DNA of 64,000 nucleotides from Opitutales bacterium (GCA_020831585.1 JAFIGE010000004.1:1-64000); one strand, 5' to 3'; shown: positions 24,177-37,702, counted from the stretch's first letter. The notes: a model not told the origin generated them from the sequence alone. Numbers and translations: made by a program.

Positions 24177-25279
24177 CCCCTCATCTCACCGCCGAAGAAA
24201 TCCGCCGCTACCAGCGCCACCTCAGCCTATCCGGTTTTGGACCGCACGCACAAGCGCGGTTGAAAGCAAGCACCATGCTGGTGATCGGGGCCGGCGGACT
24301 CGGTTGCCCCGCTCTCCTCTATCTCGCGGCCGCCGGAGTCGGGGAGATCATCCTCATGGATGCGGACCGGGTGGATGTATCCAATCTTCAACGACAGATT
24401 CTCTTCACCACCGAAGACGCCGGTGTCCTCAAGGTGGAAGCGGCCGGAAAACGGCTGCACGCGCTCAACCCGCTCATTCGTGTGACCCCGGTCCCGGAGC
24501 GGATCTCCCGCGAAAACGCCATCGCCTGGATCCAACGGGCGGATGTCGTCGTTGATGGCAGCGACAACTTCGCCACACGCTACCTCGTGAATGACGCCTG
24601 TGTGCTGGCGGATCGCCCGCTGATCTACGGGGCAATCCGCGACTTCTCCGGACAGGTCAGCGTCTTCAACTGGCAGGGTGGGCCGACCTACCGGTGTCTC
24701 TTTCCCGAGCCGCCCCCACCGGGAAGTGTCCCCACATGTTCGGAAGCTGGCGTGCTCGGCGTCCTCCCGGGATTGGTCGGATCTCTGCAAGCGACCGAAG
24801 CCTTGAAGGCTTTGACCGGAATCGGCCAATTGCTCTCGGGGCGCCTCCTTATTATCGATGCCCTGACAGCCCGCTTTCGCACAGTTGAACTTCTGCCCAA
24901 TCCAGCATCCCGGGAAATCACAGACCTCCCGGCAGGTGATTACGGACAAACCTGTTCAACCGATTCGGCCGACGAGGACGCGGACGAGATCGACGTGGCC
25001 ACTGCCCGTCGAAACCAGCACGCGTATCAATGGATCGATGTCCGCGAATCAGTGGAACGCGTGGTCTCGGTCATCGATCCCTCCGTTCACATACCCCTTG
25101 GGCGACTCCACCAAGCGCACCCTGCCCTGCAATCCCTCGATCCGGATCGCCCCACGATTGCCTATTGTGCAGCAGGTATCCGGAGTTTGCACGCCCTCGA
25201 CATCCTCCGCCAAACCCACCGCTTCACCAACGTGCGCAGCCTCCGGGGAGGCATCCGCGAGTGGAAAATGAACACCTGA
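24173..25279 (+). CDS. thiF: ThiF/MoeB-type adenylyltransferase with C-terminal rhodanese domain
   Basis: A 368-residue E1-like enzyme that adenylates the ThiS C-terminus. It has GAGGLG (39-44), MDADRVDVSNLQRQ (62-75), DGSDNFATRYLVND, TCSEAGVLGVLPG with the catalytic-type Cys, and a C-terminal rhodanese domain with active-site Cys at about 332 (YCAAGIRS) that can carry persulfide. The usual MoeB/ThiF zinc site (two CxxC pairs) is not intact: the first pair reads TYRC, and the second is absent in LLPNPASREITDL. The start overlaps the thiH stop (ATGA). Last gene of the operon; thiC and thiD are not in the window. Confidence 0.92.
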   Translation: MTPHLTAEEIRRYQRHLSLSGFGPHAQARLKASTMLVIGAGGLGCPALLYLAAAGVGEIILMDADRVDVSNLQRQILFTTEDAGVLKVEAAGKRLHALNPLIRVTPVPERISRENAIAWIQRADVVVDGSDNFATRYLVNDACVLADRPLIYGAIRDFSGQVSVFNWQGGPTYRCLFPEPPPPGSVPTCSEAGVLGVLPGLVGSLQATEALKALTGIGQLLSGRLLIIDALTARFRTVELLPNPASREITDLPAGDYGQTCSTDSADEDADEIDVATARRNQHAYQWIDVRESVERVVSVIDPSVHIPLGRLHQAHPALQSLDPDRPTIAYCAAGIRSLHALDILRQTHRFTNVRSLRGGIREWKMNT

Positions 25280-25291
25280 GTCCCAATTCCC

Positions 25292-26386
25292 TTACCTCAG
25301 CGGATCGCTCAAATCCCGCAGGGAACAAAGCCCACCGAAGTCGCCCCCCTTCATGGGACGCGCACCCGTCTGTCTGCGTCCAAACGACTCCTTTACCCCC
25401 GAAAACCAATCCTCCACAAAGGCCCGGCTCCCAATCACCGCCCCTTCCGTCATATACCTTATCCGGCAGCGCAAAAGTTGCCCTCGCGTCAAGCCACCAC
25501 CCGCCGCATCCACCTTCCAAAAGGCCACCTTCGGCAGCACCCGCCCCTTCTCCGAAGCACTCCCGTCCGTCGCCACCTCAAACATCAGCAACCGATACAG
25601 CCGCCCGGCCGCTTCCAGACATGCTGGGGTGTCTGCTCGATCCACGCCCTTGCGCAGCAACTCCGCCCCGAAACCCATCCCTGCCAACCGCACCAGCAGC
25701 GCATACTCGCCCAGCTTCCCCTTCCCCACCGCCTCACCATAACCGCAGAAGCGATAATCCTTCGGATCCTCCACAATCCCCGCCCGCACCGCATTCAGAT
25801 CGATATACGCCCCCACCAGCGCCAGCGCCTCCTGCGAGTTCTCCACCAACACGCTCCGAAACGGCCCCTCCCACAGCGTCCCCTTGCGCTCATTCAAGCG
25901 GTTATATCCGATCGAAAAGCGCTGCTTCAGCACCTTCACAAACATCGCCAGGCTCCCCATCCGCCTAAGCAGCAGATCCCGCATGTAAGCCCGTGTTGCC
26001 CCGCCCTCCGCCAGCGCCCCCTCCACCATCGTCAATGTCAGCGGTTGCCCCGGACGCACCTTGCCTCCATACAGAAATCCGGCCCGCCGGATCAGCTCCG
26101 CATCCGACAGCTCCCCGACCTCCCCCGGGACTTCAACCAGCAAATGGAAATGGTTGTCCAAGATACAGTAGGTCAGCAGCTCCACGCCACAAAACGCCGC
26201 AACCCGGCCGATCAAATCCCGCATCCGCTCCTTCTCAACGGCCCCCAGGAGGAACGTCTGCCCGCACGTCCGGCTGACCACATGATAAACCGCCGACCTT
26301 CCCGGCCTCGCCAATACCCGCGGTCGCCGCCGCCCCTTCTTCGGCAAAAGCCCCTTCGCAAATCCAATCGCCACACTATCTTCCAT
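25292..26386 (-). CDS. REP-associated tyrosine transposase (RAYT), complete (copy B)
   Basis: The 364-residue protein is the complete relative of the gene cut at the left window edge. N-terminal PGRSAVYHVVSRTCGQ, the HxH motif HFHLLVEV and the conserved LKQRFSIGYNRLNERKGTLWEGPFRSVLVE define the Y1 transposase domain. The later AAYIDLNAVRAGIVEDPKDYRFCGYGEA is standard for RAYTs. The C-terminal third carries a DNA-binding-like extension. It sits between the thi operon stop (12 bases away, convergent) and ilvE. The TTGACGGGAG block just upstream of the start is shared with copy A. Confidence 0.92.
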   Translation of the reverse strand: MEDSVAIGFAKGLLPKKGRRRPRVLARPGRSAVYHVVSRTCGQTFLLGAVEKERMRDLIGRVAAFCGVELLTYCILDNHFHLLVEVPGEVGELSDAELIRRAGFLYGGKVRPGQPLTLTMVEGALAEGGATRAYMRDLLLRRMGSLAMFVKVLKQRFSIGYNRLNERKGTLWEGPFRSVLVENSQEALALVGAYIDLNAVRAGIVEDPKDYRFCGYGEAVGKGKLGEYALLVRLAGMGFGAELLRKGVDRADTPACLEAAGRLYRLLMFEVATDGSASEKGRVLPKVAFWKVDAAGGGLTRGQLLRCRIRYMTEGAVIGSRAFVEDWFSGVKESFGRRQTGARPMKGGDFGGLCSLRDLSDPLR

Positions 26387-26476
26387 CCACCCACCCCACC
26401 AAACCCCAAGCCTCCCGTCAACAAAATTTTACGTTTTAAAATGTTTACGGCAAAACGAGAAATTGGATGGGATTGC

Positions 26477-27343
26477 TCAGATGCGGGTGCCGTCGGTGCG
26501 GGCGCGGGTTTGGAAGAGGGCGCGGAGGCGGGTGGTGGTGTCTCCGGGGAGGCCCGTGCCGATGGTGCGGCCATCGACATCGACGACGGGGATGATTTCG
26601 GCGGCGGTGCCGGTGAGGAAAATCTCGTCGGCGGTCCAGACTTCGTAGCGGGTGAGGTTGGTTTCGACGGCTTGGATGCCTTCGTCGTTCATGATGTCGA
26701 GAACAGCTCCGCGGGTGATGCCTTTGAGGGCTCCGGCATGGAAGGGAGGGGTGGCCCAGCGGTCCTTGTGACGAAGGAAGATATTATCGCCGGTGCACTC
26801 GGCGACGTAGCCCTGGTCGTTGAGCATGATGGCTTCGAGGCAACCGGCGAGACCGGCGTCGGCCTTGGCCATGATGTTGTTGAGGTAGTTGAGCGACTTC
26901 ACCATAGGCGGCAGGGCCGCCGGGTTGATACGCCGCGTGGCCGAGGTGACGATGCGAAGACCTTTTTCGTAGAACTCCTCCGGGTAGAGAGAGATCTTGT
27001 CGGCGATTATAATGATCCCGGGGTTTTTGCAGCTCTTGTGGCTGAGGCCGAGGGAACCCACGCCCCGGGTCACAACGAGGCGGATGTAGCCGTCCTTGAG
27101 ATTGTTGACGCGACAGGCTTCGCAAACGGCCTCGGAGAGTTCCGCGCGGGTGAGCGGGATGTTGAGGAGAATGGCCTTGGCGGAGTGTTCCAGCCGCTCA
27201 AGGTGCTCGTCGAGCTTGAAGACACAGCCGTCGTAGAGGCGGATGCCTTCAAAGACGCCATCACCATAAAGCAGTCCGTGATCAAACACGGAGACCTTGG
27301 CATCGGCCGCATCGACAAACTCCCCATTCATGTAAACCTTCAT
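26477..27343 (-). CDS. ilvE: Branched-chain amino acid aminotransferase IlvE (PLP fold type IV)
   Basis: Transfers the amino group between glutamate and branched-chain keto acids. The 288-residue protein begins MKVYMNGEFVDAADAKVSVFDHGLLYGDGVFEGIR, the hallmark fold-IV start, with the PLP lysine in VKSLNYLNNIMAK (about 156). AECTGDNIFLRH and FLTGTAAEIIPV (phosphate and carboxylate contacts) follow. The start at 27343 was chosen from the family N-terminus; 67 in-frame upstream codons back to 27544 run into the glucokinase gene. It lies 43 bases downstream of that gene. Confidence 0.94.
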   Translation of the reverse strand: MKVYMNGEFVDAADAKVSVFDHGLLYGDGVFEGIRLYDGCVFKLDEHLERLEHSAKAILLNIPLTRAELSEAVCEACRVNNLKDGYIRLVVTRGVGSLGLSHKSCKNPGIIIIADKISLYPEEFYEKGLRIVTSATRRINPAALPPMVKSLNYLNNIMAKADAGLAGCLEAIMLNDQGYVAECTGDNIFLRHKDRWATPPFHAGALKGITRGAVLDIMNDEGIQAVETNLTRYEVWTADEIFLTGTAAEIIPVVDVDGRTIGTGLPGDTTTRLRALFQTRARTDGTRI

Positions 27344-27386
27344 AGAAGGTGCATCTTGCTGGGGAGGCGGGCCTTGTCTAGCCCGA

Positions 27387-28148
27387 TTACACGGTGGCGG
27401 GGCGCGAATCCGCAGTTTGTTCCGAACCGGAGATGGCTGCCCCGATGATACCGGCGCGGTTTCCGAAGGCGGCCAGCTCAACGGGCACCGGGCTTTTGAG
27501 ATAGGGGAGAAATTTCTCGGGTTTTTTCGCGCCGCCGCCGCCAAGGATGATCAACTCCGGCTGGAGGAGGCCGCAGATGTAGACGAGGTAATCGTTAAAA
27601 CGCCCCGCCCACTCCATCCAGGTGAGGTCAGCGCGCTTTCGGGCCGGGGTGGAAATGAGGCTTTCGGCGTCCTTGCCGTGGAGAATGAGGTGGCCGAGTT
27701 CGAGGTTGGGGACGAGATGCCCATCGTGAAAGACAGCCGTGCCGATACCTGTGCCGACAGTAAGGACGAGAACGGTGCCACGCACACCAACACCTGCCCC
27801 CAGGCGCATTTCGGCGAGCGCGGCCACATCGGCGTCGTTGATTACGGGGCAGGTTGCCTGGAAGACCTCTGCCAGATGGGCGGAAAGGTCCCACCCCACC
27901 AACTCGGGCGAAAGGTTGACGGCGGTTTGGATCACCCCTCGGCGCATGACACCGGGAAAGCCACAACCGACCGGACCACGCCACGCAAAATGATCGGCGA
28001 TCTCGGAAATGGCGGAGGAAAGGGCCTGGCGACCGGGATGCTCGGGCGTGGCCACGCGCCAACGCTCCGTGATGAATGCGCCCGTCGTCGTGTCAACCAC
28101 AGCGGCTTTGATGCCGGTCCCCCCAATATCTATCCCGAGTGCATTCAT
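27387..28148 (-). CDS. ppgK: Polyphosphate glucokinase (ROK family)
   Basis: Phosphorylates glucose using polyphosphate and/or ATP. The 253-residue protein begins MNALGIDIGGTGIKAAVVDT (phosphate-1 motif) with ITERWRVATPEHPG. GCGFPGVMRRGVIQTAVNLSPELVGWDL (the PPGK-type sugar-binding region), VINDADVAALAEMRLG with the catalytic Asp, LTVGTGIGTAVFHDGHLVPNLELGHLIL and IILGGGGAKKPEKF follow. These match polyphosphate-type rather than classic ROK repressor-type sequences, which carry the CxCGxxGC zinc motif, absent here. Confidence 0.9.
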   Translation of the reverse strand: MNALGIDIGGTGIKAAVVDTTTGAFITERWRVATPEHPGRQALSSAISEIADHFAWRGPVGCGFPGVMRRGVIQTAVNLSPELVGWDLSAHLAEVFQATCPVINDADVAALAEMRLGAGVGVRGTVLVLTVGTGIGTAVFHDGHLVPNLELGHLILHGKDAESLISTPARKRADLTWMEWAGRFNDYLVYICGLLQPELIILGGGGAKKPEKFLPYLKSPVPVELAAFGNRAGIIGAAISGSEQTADSRPATV

Positions 28149-28221
28149 CGGTTTTGCGGAGAGATACTGGGGCCCTGGAGAAAAATTCCAAGCCGAAATC
28201 CGGCAAAGGCTCGCTTCCGGT

Positions 28222-28971
28222 TCACTTGCGCCGGTAGTGACCCCAACTCTGGACAAAGAAGCCGAGAGTCCCGAGGACGAGAATGATAACGAGTGGCAGA
28301 ATGCGCCCTTCTATCCACTGAAACTCCCTCTCCGGCGAATGAAGGACTTCGAGAAGGGCGGGGCCGCCGAGGAAAAACCACACCCCGTAAACCACCCGCA
28401 GGGCTCCCCCGTATGCGGTCATGGCCATGATGAGGGTGCTGACGAGATAGAGAGCGAGCACAGCAGCGAGGCCACAGGCGAGCACGGAAACCGTCCAAAA
28501 AGCCACGTCGCCCAGGCCGGTCAGGTAGGGAGAGACGAGCGCGAAGGTCCAGAAGGCACCGAGGGAAGCAACACCCACCTTGTAAAAAAACGCAGCAAGG
28601 ATCGCCCCTCCGATCGCCCCCACAATGAGTCCTCCAAGCGACCAAATGGCGGATTGATTCCCCAGTTCGAAACCGGCCCATGCTCCCAACACCGCACCGA
28701 CCAAGGCAACGACCATGGCCAAGGTGAGCCGGAAGATCCTGTATCCAAAAAAACAATCCACGAGCCCCCAAACGATGAGGAAAGCATAGAGAAAAGGCAC
28801 AAAAGCGGGTGCAACCGCGTTGGGGTCGAATGGCGTTTCCACGATGGTCGTCAAACTGCGAAAATGAGATCGAAGTGACGAGGCAAAACGAACGCCTGAG
28901 CCGGAATAGACTTCACCCAAGAAAGCAAAAACATCGAAAATCAACAAGTCTCCTGCCAGATACCTATTCAC
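28222..28971 (-). CDS. Multi-pass membrane protein, DUF4203/TMEM198-like
   Basis: A 249-residue protein with about seven hydrophobic segments rich in Gly and Ala, starting VPFLYAFLIVWGLVDCFFGYRIFRLTLAMVVALVGAVLG and followed by small-residue helix pairs, as in DUF4203/TM7S3-TMEM198 proteins. Function unknown. The GTG at 28971 is only four bases from the divergent VanZ-like ATG at 28976, which is suspicious. An internal GTG at 28842 (VETPFDPNAVAPAF) starts directly before the first helix and may be the real start. The glucokinase gene follows 73 bases downstream. Confidence 0.65.
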   Translation of the reverse strand: MNRYLAGDLLIFDVFAFLGEVYSGSGVRFASSLRSHFRSLTTIVETPFDPNAVAPAFVPFLYAFLIVWGLVDCFFGYRIFRLTLAMVVALVGAVLGAWAGFELGNQSAIWSLGGLIVGAIGGAILAAFFYKVGVASLGAFWTFALVSPYLTGLGDVAFWTVSVLACGLAAVLALYLVSTLIMAMTAYGGALRVVYGVWFFLGGPALLEVLHSPEREFQWIEGRILPLVIILVLGTLGFFVQSWGHYRRK

Positions 28972-28975
28972 AACG

Positions 28976-32914
<3,939 letters not shown>

Positions 32915-32926
32915 TGGGGCGGATTT

Positions 32927-34612
32927 CTACGTATACCGCAGCACCTCGTCGACCGTCGTTACCCCGTCCAACAATCCGCGCAAGCCATCCTCGCGCAACC
33001 CGAGGGTGCCCTCTTCGAAGGCCAGCCGACGCAGCTCCAAGGTAGACGCCCGGCGCGAAATGGCTTCGCGCAATCGATCACTCATAAGAATCATTTCGAA
33101 GAGCCCGTGGCGGCCTTTGTATCCACTCCCGTGGCACTGCTCACAGCCCTTGCCGTAGGCAAATTTGCGATCACCGATCCGCTCACGGGTAATCTGCAGC
33201 CGATGCAGGGTGTCCTCATCCGGCACATACCATTGACGGCAATTTGAGCAGATGCGGCGCACGAGCCGCTGCGCCAGAACCGCTTCGAGAGAAGCCGCGA
33301 TCAGATACGGCTCCACCCCCATGTCAACGAGCCGCGTCACCGCCCCGGCGGCGTCATTGGTGTGCAACGTACTGAGCACGAGGTGGCCGGTCAGGGAGGC
33401 CTGCACGGCAATTCGCGCCGTCTCCAGGTCCCGGATTTCGCCCACAAGGATCTTATCCGGATCTTGGCGAAGAAATGAACGCAGGGTCGTGGCGAAGTTT
33501 AACCCGATTCCCGGGTGCATCGCTACCTGCATGATGCCGTCGATCTCGTATTCGACAGGATCTTCCGCCGTGAGGATCTTTGTGTCTTCCGTGTTTACTT
33601 CTCGCAAAGCGCTGTAGAGCGTCGTCGTTTTCCCGGATCCGGTCGGACCCGTGACGATGAAGATGCCGTTTGGCCGCTTCGCCAACTCACGGACACGGTC
33701 GAGAATGTCTACGGGCATGCCCAGGCCTTCGAGGTCCAGATTGACCACCGACTTATCGAGCACACGCAGCACCACGCTTTCCCCAAACTGGGTGGGTAGC
33801 GTGCTCACCCGCAAGTCCACCGCGCGCCCGTCCACCGATAGCTTGATCCGCCCGTCCTGTGGAACCCGGCGCTCGGCTATATTCAGATCGGCCAACACCT
33901 TGATGCGCGCCGTTACCGGTCCGGCGAGGCGCCGGGGTGTCGGTGTCATGGCAAACAAGGCTCCATCCACCCGATAGCGGATTCTCAGGGCGTCCTCAAA
34001 GGGTTCGAAGTGAATGTCACTCGCCCGTTCGCGGATCGCTTGACGCAAAACGACATCGACCAAGCGCACAACCGGTGCATCCCCCGCGACCGACTCCAGC
34101 TCGGCTTTTTCCGCATCTTCGCCCAGCTCCGGCCCACCGCCAAGGTCCGAAAGAACCTCTTCCAGCGAGGCCTGCTCGACACCATAGACCGACTGTAAGA
34201 GTTGCTGCACGGCATCCGGATCGGCCACGACGCTCTCGATATCCATATCGAGAGCAAAGGTGAGATCGTCCACCACCTGTGGGTTAAAGGGATCCAGCGC
34301 AACGACGGTGAGCCGCTTTCCCTCACGCTGCAAAGGGACAACCCCATACGAGCGCGCACGCTGGGCCGAAACCAATCTCAGCACCTCCGGCGGGACGGTC
34401 TGTGGAAGCTCCGGTCGCAGCGCGAGACCGAGAAAATCCGCCACGGCTTCCAGCAAACTCTCCCGGGTATACCAACCCTGTTGGACGGCCAAGGTCGCCA
34501 TCGCCTCACCCGTGCGTTCCTGCGTTTCCCGCAAAGCTTCCAGTTCGGAGGGCGAGCATCTCCCCGATTTCTCGAGAATCTCAAGGACGACGCCGTTGTG
34601 CTCTGGATACAT
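32927..34612 (-). CDS. pilB: PilB/GspE-type pilus assembly ATPase (first paralogue)
   Basis: A 561-residue hexameric ATPase for type IV pilus extension or type II secretion. It has an N-terminal MshEN-type domain, then RASDIHFEP, the Walker A GPTGSGKT (about 319-326), Asp box EDPVEY, Walker B ILVGEIRD, His box LTGHLVLSTLHTNDA, and a four-cysteine zinc site (CSNCRQW at about 455 and CEQCHGSGYKGR at about 492). It is the last gene of comM - pilB - pilT - pilB and is convergent with the heme oxidase gene, 12 bases away. Confidence 0.93.
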   Translation of the reverse strand: MYPEHNGVVLEILEKSGRCSPSELEALRETQERTGEAMATLAVQQGWYTRESLLEAVADFLGLALRPELPQTVPPEVLRLVSAQRARSYGVVPLQREGKRLTVVALDPFNPQVVDDLTFALDMDIESVVADPDAVQQLLQSVYGVEQASLEEVLSDLGGGPELGEDAEKAELESVAGDAPVVRLVDVVLRQAIRERASDIHFEPFEDALRIRYRVDGALFAMTPTPRRLAGPVTARIKVLADLNIAERRVPQDGRIKLSVDGRAVDLRVSTLPTQFGESVVLRVLDKSVVNLDLEGLGMPVDILDRVRELAKRPNGIFIVTGPTGSGKTTTLYSALREVNTEDTKILTAEDPVEYEIDGIMQVAMHPGIGLNFATTLRSFLRQDPDKILVGEIRDLETARIAVQASLTGHLVLSTLHTNDAAGAVTRLVDMGVEPYLIAASLEAVLAQRLVRRICSNCRQWYVPDEDTLHRLQITRERIGDRKFAYGKGCEQCHGSGYKGRHGLFEMILMSDRLREAISRRASTLELRRLAFEEGTLGLREDGLRGLLDGVTTVDEVLRYT

Positions 34613-34648
34613 GCAAGGGGTGCTTACGGGGAATCGAAAGAACGGAAC

Positions 34649-35782
34649 TCAAATGGGTGGCAGACCCTCTTCGGGGCCAACATCAAACCCGGCCGCTTTG
34701 AATCGGTTCCGCATTTCAATGGGAGCTTGCGCCTTTTCCAGGGCTTGCTGCGGGGAAATCACATTGCGGTTGACCAGGCTCGTGAGGTGCGCGTCCAAAG
34801 GAATCATTCCGTATTGGGAACCCGTTTGAATATCTGATGCGATCCGGTAGGTCTTGTTCTCGCGGATAAGCGCGGCGATCGACGTGGTGGTCACCATGAT
34901 CTCAAAGGAGGCAACCCGGCCTCCAGCGGTCTTGCGGCAAAGGACCTGCGAAATAACCGCGACGATGGAGGAGGCCAGCTGGGTCCGGATCTGGTCTTTC
35001 ACGTTCGAGGGGAAGGCGTCCACGATCCGGTCAACCGTGCGGGCCGCACCTGTCGTGTGCAGCGTTGCGAAAACCAAGTGGCCCGTCTCGGCCGCACTCA
35101 CCGCCGCCTCAATCGTTTCCAAATCCCGCATTTCCCCGACCAGGATCACATCCGGGTCCTGGCGAAGCGCGCCGCGGATCGCCTCCGCGAAACTCGGGGT
35201 GTCTGTTCCAAGCTCACGTTGAGTGACAATGCAATTTTTGTGGTCATGGTAATACTCAATCGGATCTTCGATGGTGATGATGTGGCCGTCCCGGTTCTCA
35301 TTGATCCAATTGATCATGGAAGCGAGGGTCGTGGACTTGCCCGAACCAGTCGGCCCTGTGACGAGGATTAAACCCCGGGGCCGGGAGAGGAGATCTTTGA
35401 TGGAATCGGGGAGACCGATCTCCCGCAGACCAAACATCTTCTTCGGAATCGTCCGCAACACCAGCCCGTAGTTCCCCTTGGCCTTGAGCACACTCGTTCG
35501 GAAACGGGCTTTGTCGAGATAAGCAAAACCAAAATCAGAGCCGCCCGTTTTCCGCAGTTTATCCTGATGCGCGTCCGGCGTAACAGCGCGCATGAGAACT
35601 TCGGTGTCCACCGGACGCAAAGCGGGCCCCTCAACCGGCACCATCCCTCCGCTTATCCGCAGGGTGGGAGGCTGGCCCACCTGCAAGTGCAAATCGCTCG
35701 CATCCTGGTCCACCATCAACTCGAGAAGATCGTTCATCTCGTAGGGGCATTCGGTGATTTCCGTTTTTGTTTCGATAGTCAT
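34649..35782 (-). CDS. pilT: Twitching motility ATPase PilT
   Basis: The 377-residue retraction ATPase lacks the long N-terminal domain and zinc site of PilB. It has [10 protein letters not shown], Walker A GPTGSGKS (143-150), EDPIEYYH, the [12 protein letters not shown] Walker B, the His box [16 protein letters not shown] and the C-terminal PilT signature region ([31 protein letters not shown], the AIRNLIRE-like element). It lies between two PilB-type genes on the same strand, 36 and 34 bases from them, and powers pilus retraction. Confidence 0.94.
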   Translation of the reverse strand: MTIETKTEITECPYEMNDLLELMVDQDASDLHLQVGQPPTLRISGGMVPVEGPALRPVDTEVLMRAVTPDAHQDKLRKTGGSDFGFAYLDKARFRTSVLKAKGNYGLVLRTIPKKMFGLREIGLPDSIKDLLSRPRGLILVTGPTGSGKSTTLASMINWINENRDGHIITIEDPIEYYHDHKNCIVTQRELGTDTPSFAEAIRGALRQDPDVILVGEMRDLETIEAAVSAAETGHLVFATLHTTGAARTVDRIVDAFPSNVKDQIRTQLASSIVAVISQVLCRKTAGGRVASFEIMVTTTSIAALIRENKTYRIASDIQTGSQYGMIPLDAHLTSLVNRNVISPQQALEKAQAPIEMRNRFKAAGFDVGPEEGLPPI

Positions 35783-35816
35783 ATCCGGTTATTCGTTGAG
35801 TTTGGTGATGGGCATT

Positions 35817-37577
35817 TTAGGTGATCGGGAGCGCGTTGGCGGGGTCGGCGACCGTTACGGCCAGGACCTCATCAAGTGTGGTCAAACCTGTGATTGCTTT
35901 TCGGATACCGTCTTCGCGCATTGTGCGCATTCCGGCTGCCCGTGCGGCCTGTCGCAACTCCGAAAGGCTGGCATGGTCGTATATAAGCTGCTGAACAGCT
36001 TCCGTGATTTCAAAGATCTCAAAAATTCCCCGCCGCCCGCGATAACCCCGCCCGGCGCAGGCAGGACATCCCGTGCCCCGTTGAAAACGAGCTTTGGAAG
36101 CCGCCGCCGCCGACACCCCCGCCAAACGCAGCAGCCGCTCGTCCGGTGTGTCCGGCGCGGCACACTCCGGGCAGACCATCCGCACGAGTCGCTGGGCCAT
36201 GGCCGCCCGCAGAGAAGCCGCCACAAGAAAGGGCTTCACCCCGATATCAATCAAGCGCGAGACTGCGCTCGGCGCATCATTCGTGTGCAGTGTGGAGTAA
36301 ACCATGTGACCGGTAAGCGAGGCGTTCACGGCGATCTCGGCGGTCTCCAGGTCCCGGATTTCACCCACCATGATCGTGTTCGGAGCCTGGCGTAACATCG
36401 CACGCAGGGCCGCAGCAAAGGTCATTCCCACCTCCCGGCGCACCTGCACTTGATTGACGCCCGCCAACTGATACTCCACCGGATCTTCCACCGTGATGAT
36501 CTTCCGGTCGGGCTTGTTTATGTGATGAAGCGCCGAATAAAGGGTCGTCGATTTGCCCGATCCCGTCGGACCTGTAACAAGAAAAATGCCGTCCGGGAGC
36601 GTGATCAGGCGCTTGAAGACCGCCTCGTCGTCACTCAGGAAGCCCAGTTCCGGCAGGCCGATGCGCAGACCCTCTTTATCCAGTATCCGCATCACAATAG
36701 ACTCTCCAAAGACCGTTGGCACGGTCGAAACCCGCAAATCAAGATCTTTACCCTCGACCACGATTCGGATTCGCCCGTCCTGCGGGAGGCGTTTTTCCGC
36801 AATCGAAATTCCCGCCATGAGTTTGGCCCGCGAAAGAATCGAGGGCTGCAAACGCTTCGGGGGGCTACCGATCTCCTGCAATCGCCCGTCCACCCGAAAT
36901 CGGACGCGAAAGCGGCGCTCCAGAGGCTCCATGTGGATGTCCGAGGCCCGCCGCTTAACCGCCAGAGAGATAAGCTGGCCCATGTATCGTTCAATGGGAC
37001 CGTCCGCCACCGCCAAATCTATCTGCCCCGCAGGCATTTCCTCCTGCAAAATCTGGTCGAGGTGCGAGAGATCCTGTAAAGGATCGCCTGCCGATTGAAT
37101 GGACCTGCGGGAATCCGGCGTTTCTGAATCCAGACCTCCGTAAGCTTTCGCTATCGCCGCATCCAGCGTCCCCGCGCCGACCAACCGCGGATCGATAAAC
37201 AAACCAAGGCGATGCCCGAGGGTATCTGTTTCTTCAATACAAAGCGGATCGATGATACCTAACACCAGACTGCCCGCCTCCTTCGCTATCGGCAGCCACC
37301 CGTTCAGCCGCGCCTCTTCTTCCGTCACAAGCTGCAAAGCGTCTGGCTGGGGACGTAACGCCCCGCCGGTGATCGCCTCGATGGCAAAAACCTCCGCCAA
37401 GACTGAAACCACGGCTGGCTCTTCGGCAAAGTTCCGGTGATGCAGTTCTCTCAGGCGGGCCAACCGGGGGGGCGAATCGGCCGGAGAGACTTCACGTTCA
37501 AGAAGAGAAGCTTGCGCGTGCGTCAAAACACCCCGCTCCACCAAGGCACTCAAGACCTCGTCGGCTAGAGTCTGCAT
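35817..37577 (-). CDS. pilB: PilB/GspE-type pilus assembly ATPase (second paralogue)
   Basis: A 586-residue paralogue of the gene at 32927-34612. It has an N-terminal MshEN-like domain (ERGVLTHAQASLLEREV), KRRASDIHMEP, Walker A GPTGSGKS (about 340), EDPVEYQLAGVNQVQV, MVGEIRD, the His box LTGHMVYSTLHTNDAPSA and zinc cysteines CPECAAPD and CPACAGRGYRGRRG. Clear divergence outside the motifs argues for an old duplication with distinct roles, for example two pilus systems or a pilus plus type II secretion. The inverted repeat at 37674-37697 lies upstream of its start. Confidence 0.92.
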   Translation of the reverse strand: MQTLADEVLSALVERGVLTHAQASLLEREVSPADSPPRLARLRELHHRNFAEEPAVVSVLAEVFAIEAITGGALRPQPDALQLVTEEEARLNGWLPIAKEAGSLVLGIIDPLCIEETDTLGHRLGLFIDPRLVGAGTLDAAIAKAYGGLDSETPDSRRSIQSAGDPLQDLSHLDQILQEEMPAGQIDLAVADGPIERYMGQLISLAVKRRASDIHMEPLERRFRVRFRVDGRLQEIGSPPKRLQPSILSRAKLMAGISIAEKRLPQDGRIRIVVEGKDLDLRVSTVPTVFGESIVMRILDKEGLRIGLPELGFLSDDEAVFKRLITLPDGIFLVTGPTGSGKSTTLYSALHHINKPDRKIITVEDPVEYQLAGVNQVQVRREVGMTFAAALRAMLRQAPNTIMVGEIRDLETAEIAVNASLTGHMVYSTLHTNDAPSAVSRLIDIGVKPFLVAASLRAAMAQRLVRMVCPECAAPDTPDERLLRLAGVSAAAASKARFQRGTGCPACAGRGYRGRRGIFEIFEITEAVQQLIYDHASLSELRQAARAAGMRTMREDGIRKAITGLTTLDEVLAVTVADPANALPIT

Positions 37578-37673
37578 TCGCCTGCCTCCCTCGACTGGAA
37601 AAACATTTCAACGATCCCTTCCATGCATCTCGGAAACGTGAAGCAGACAAACCCTCCCGACAACTCTGGATGT

Positions 37674-37697
37674 GTAAAGTTCACGTGAATCCTTTAC
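37674..37697. repeat. Composite inverted repeat between comM and pilB
   Basis: GTAAAG (37674-37679), the perfect 10-base palindrome TTCACGTGAA (37680-37689), two bases, then CTTTAC (37692-37697). Arms and core are nested in one dyad. It lies just behind the comM stop and about 100 bases before the second pilB. It could be an operator or a weak hairpin; no T-run follows. Confidence 0.5.
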
Positions 37698-37702
37698 CCC
37701 AT

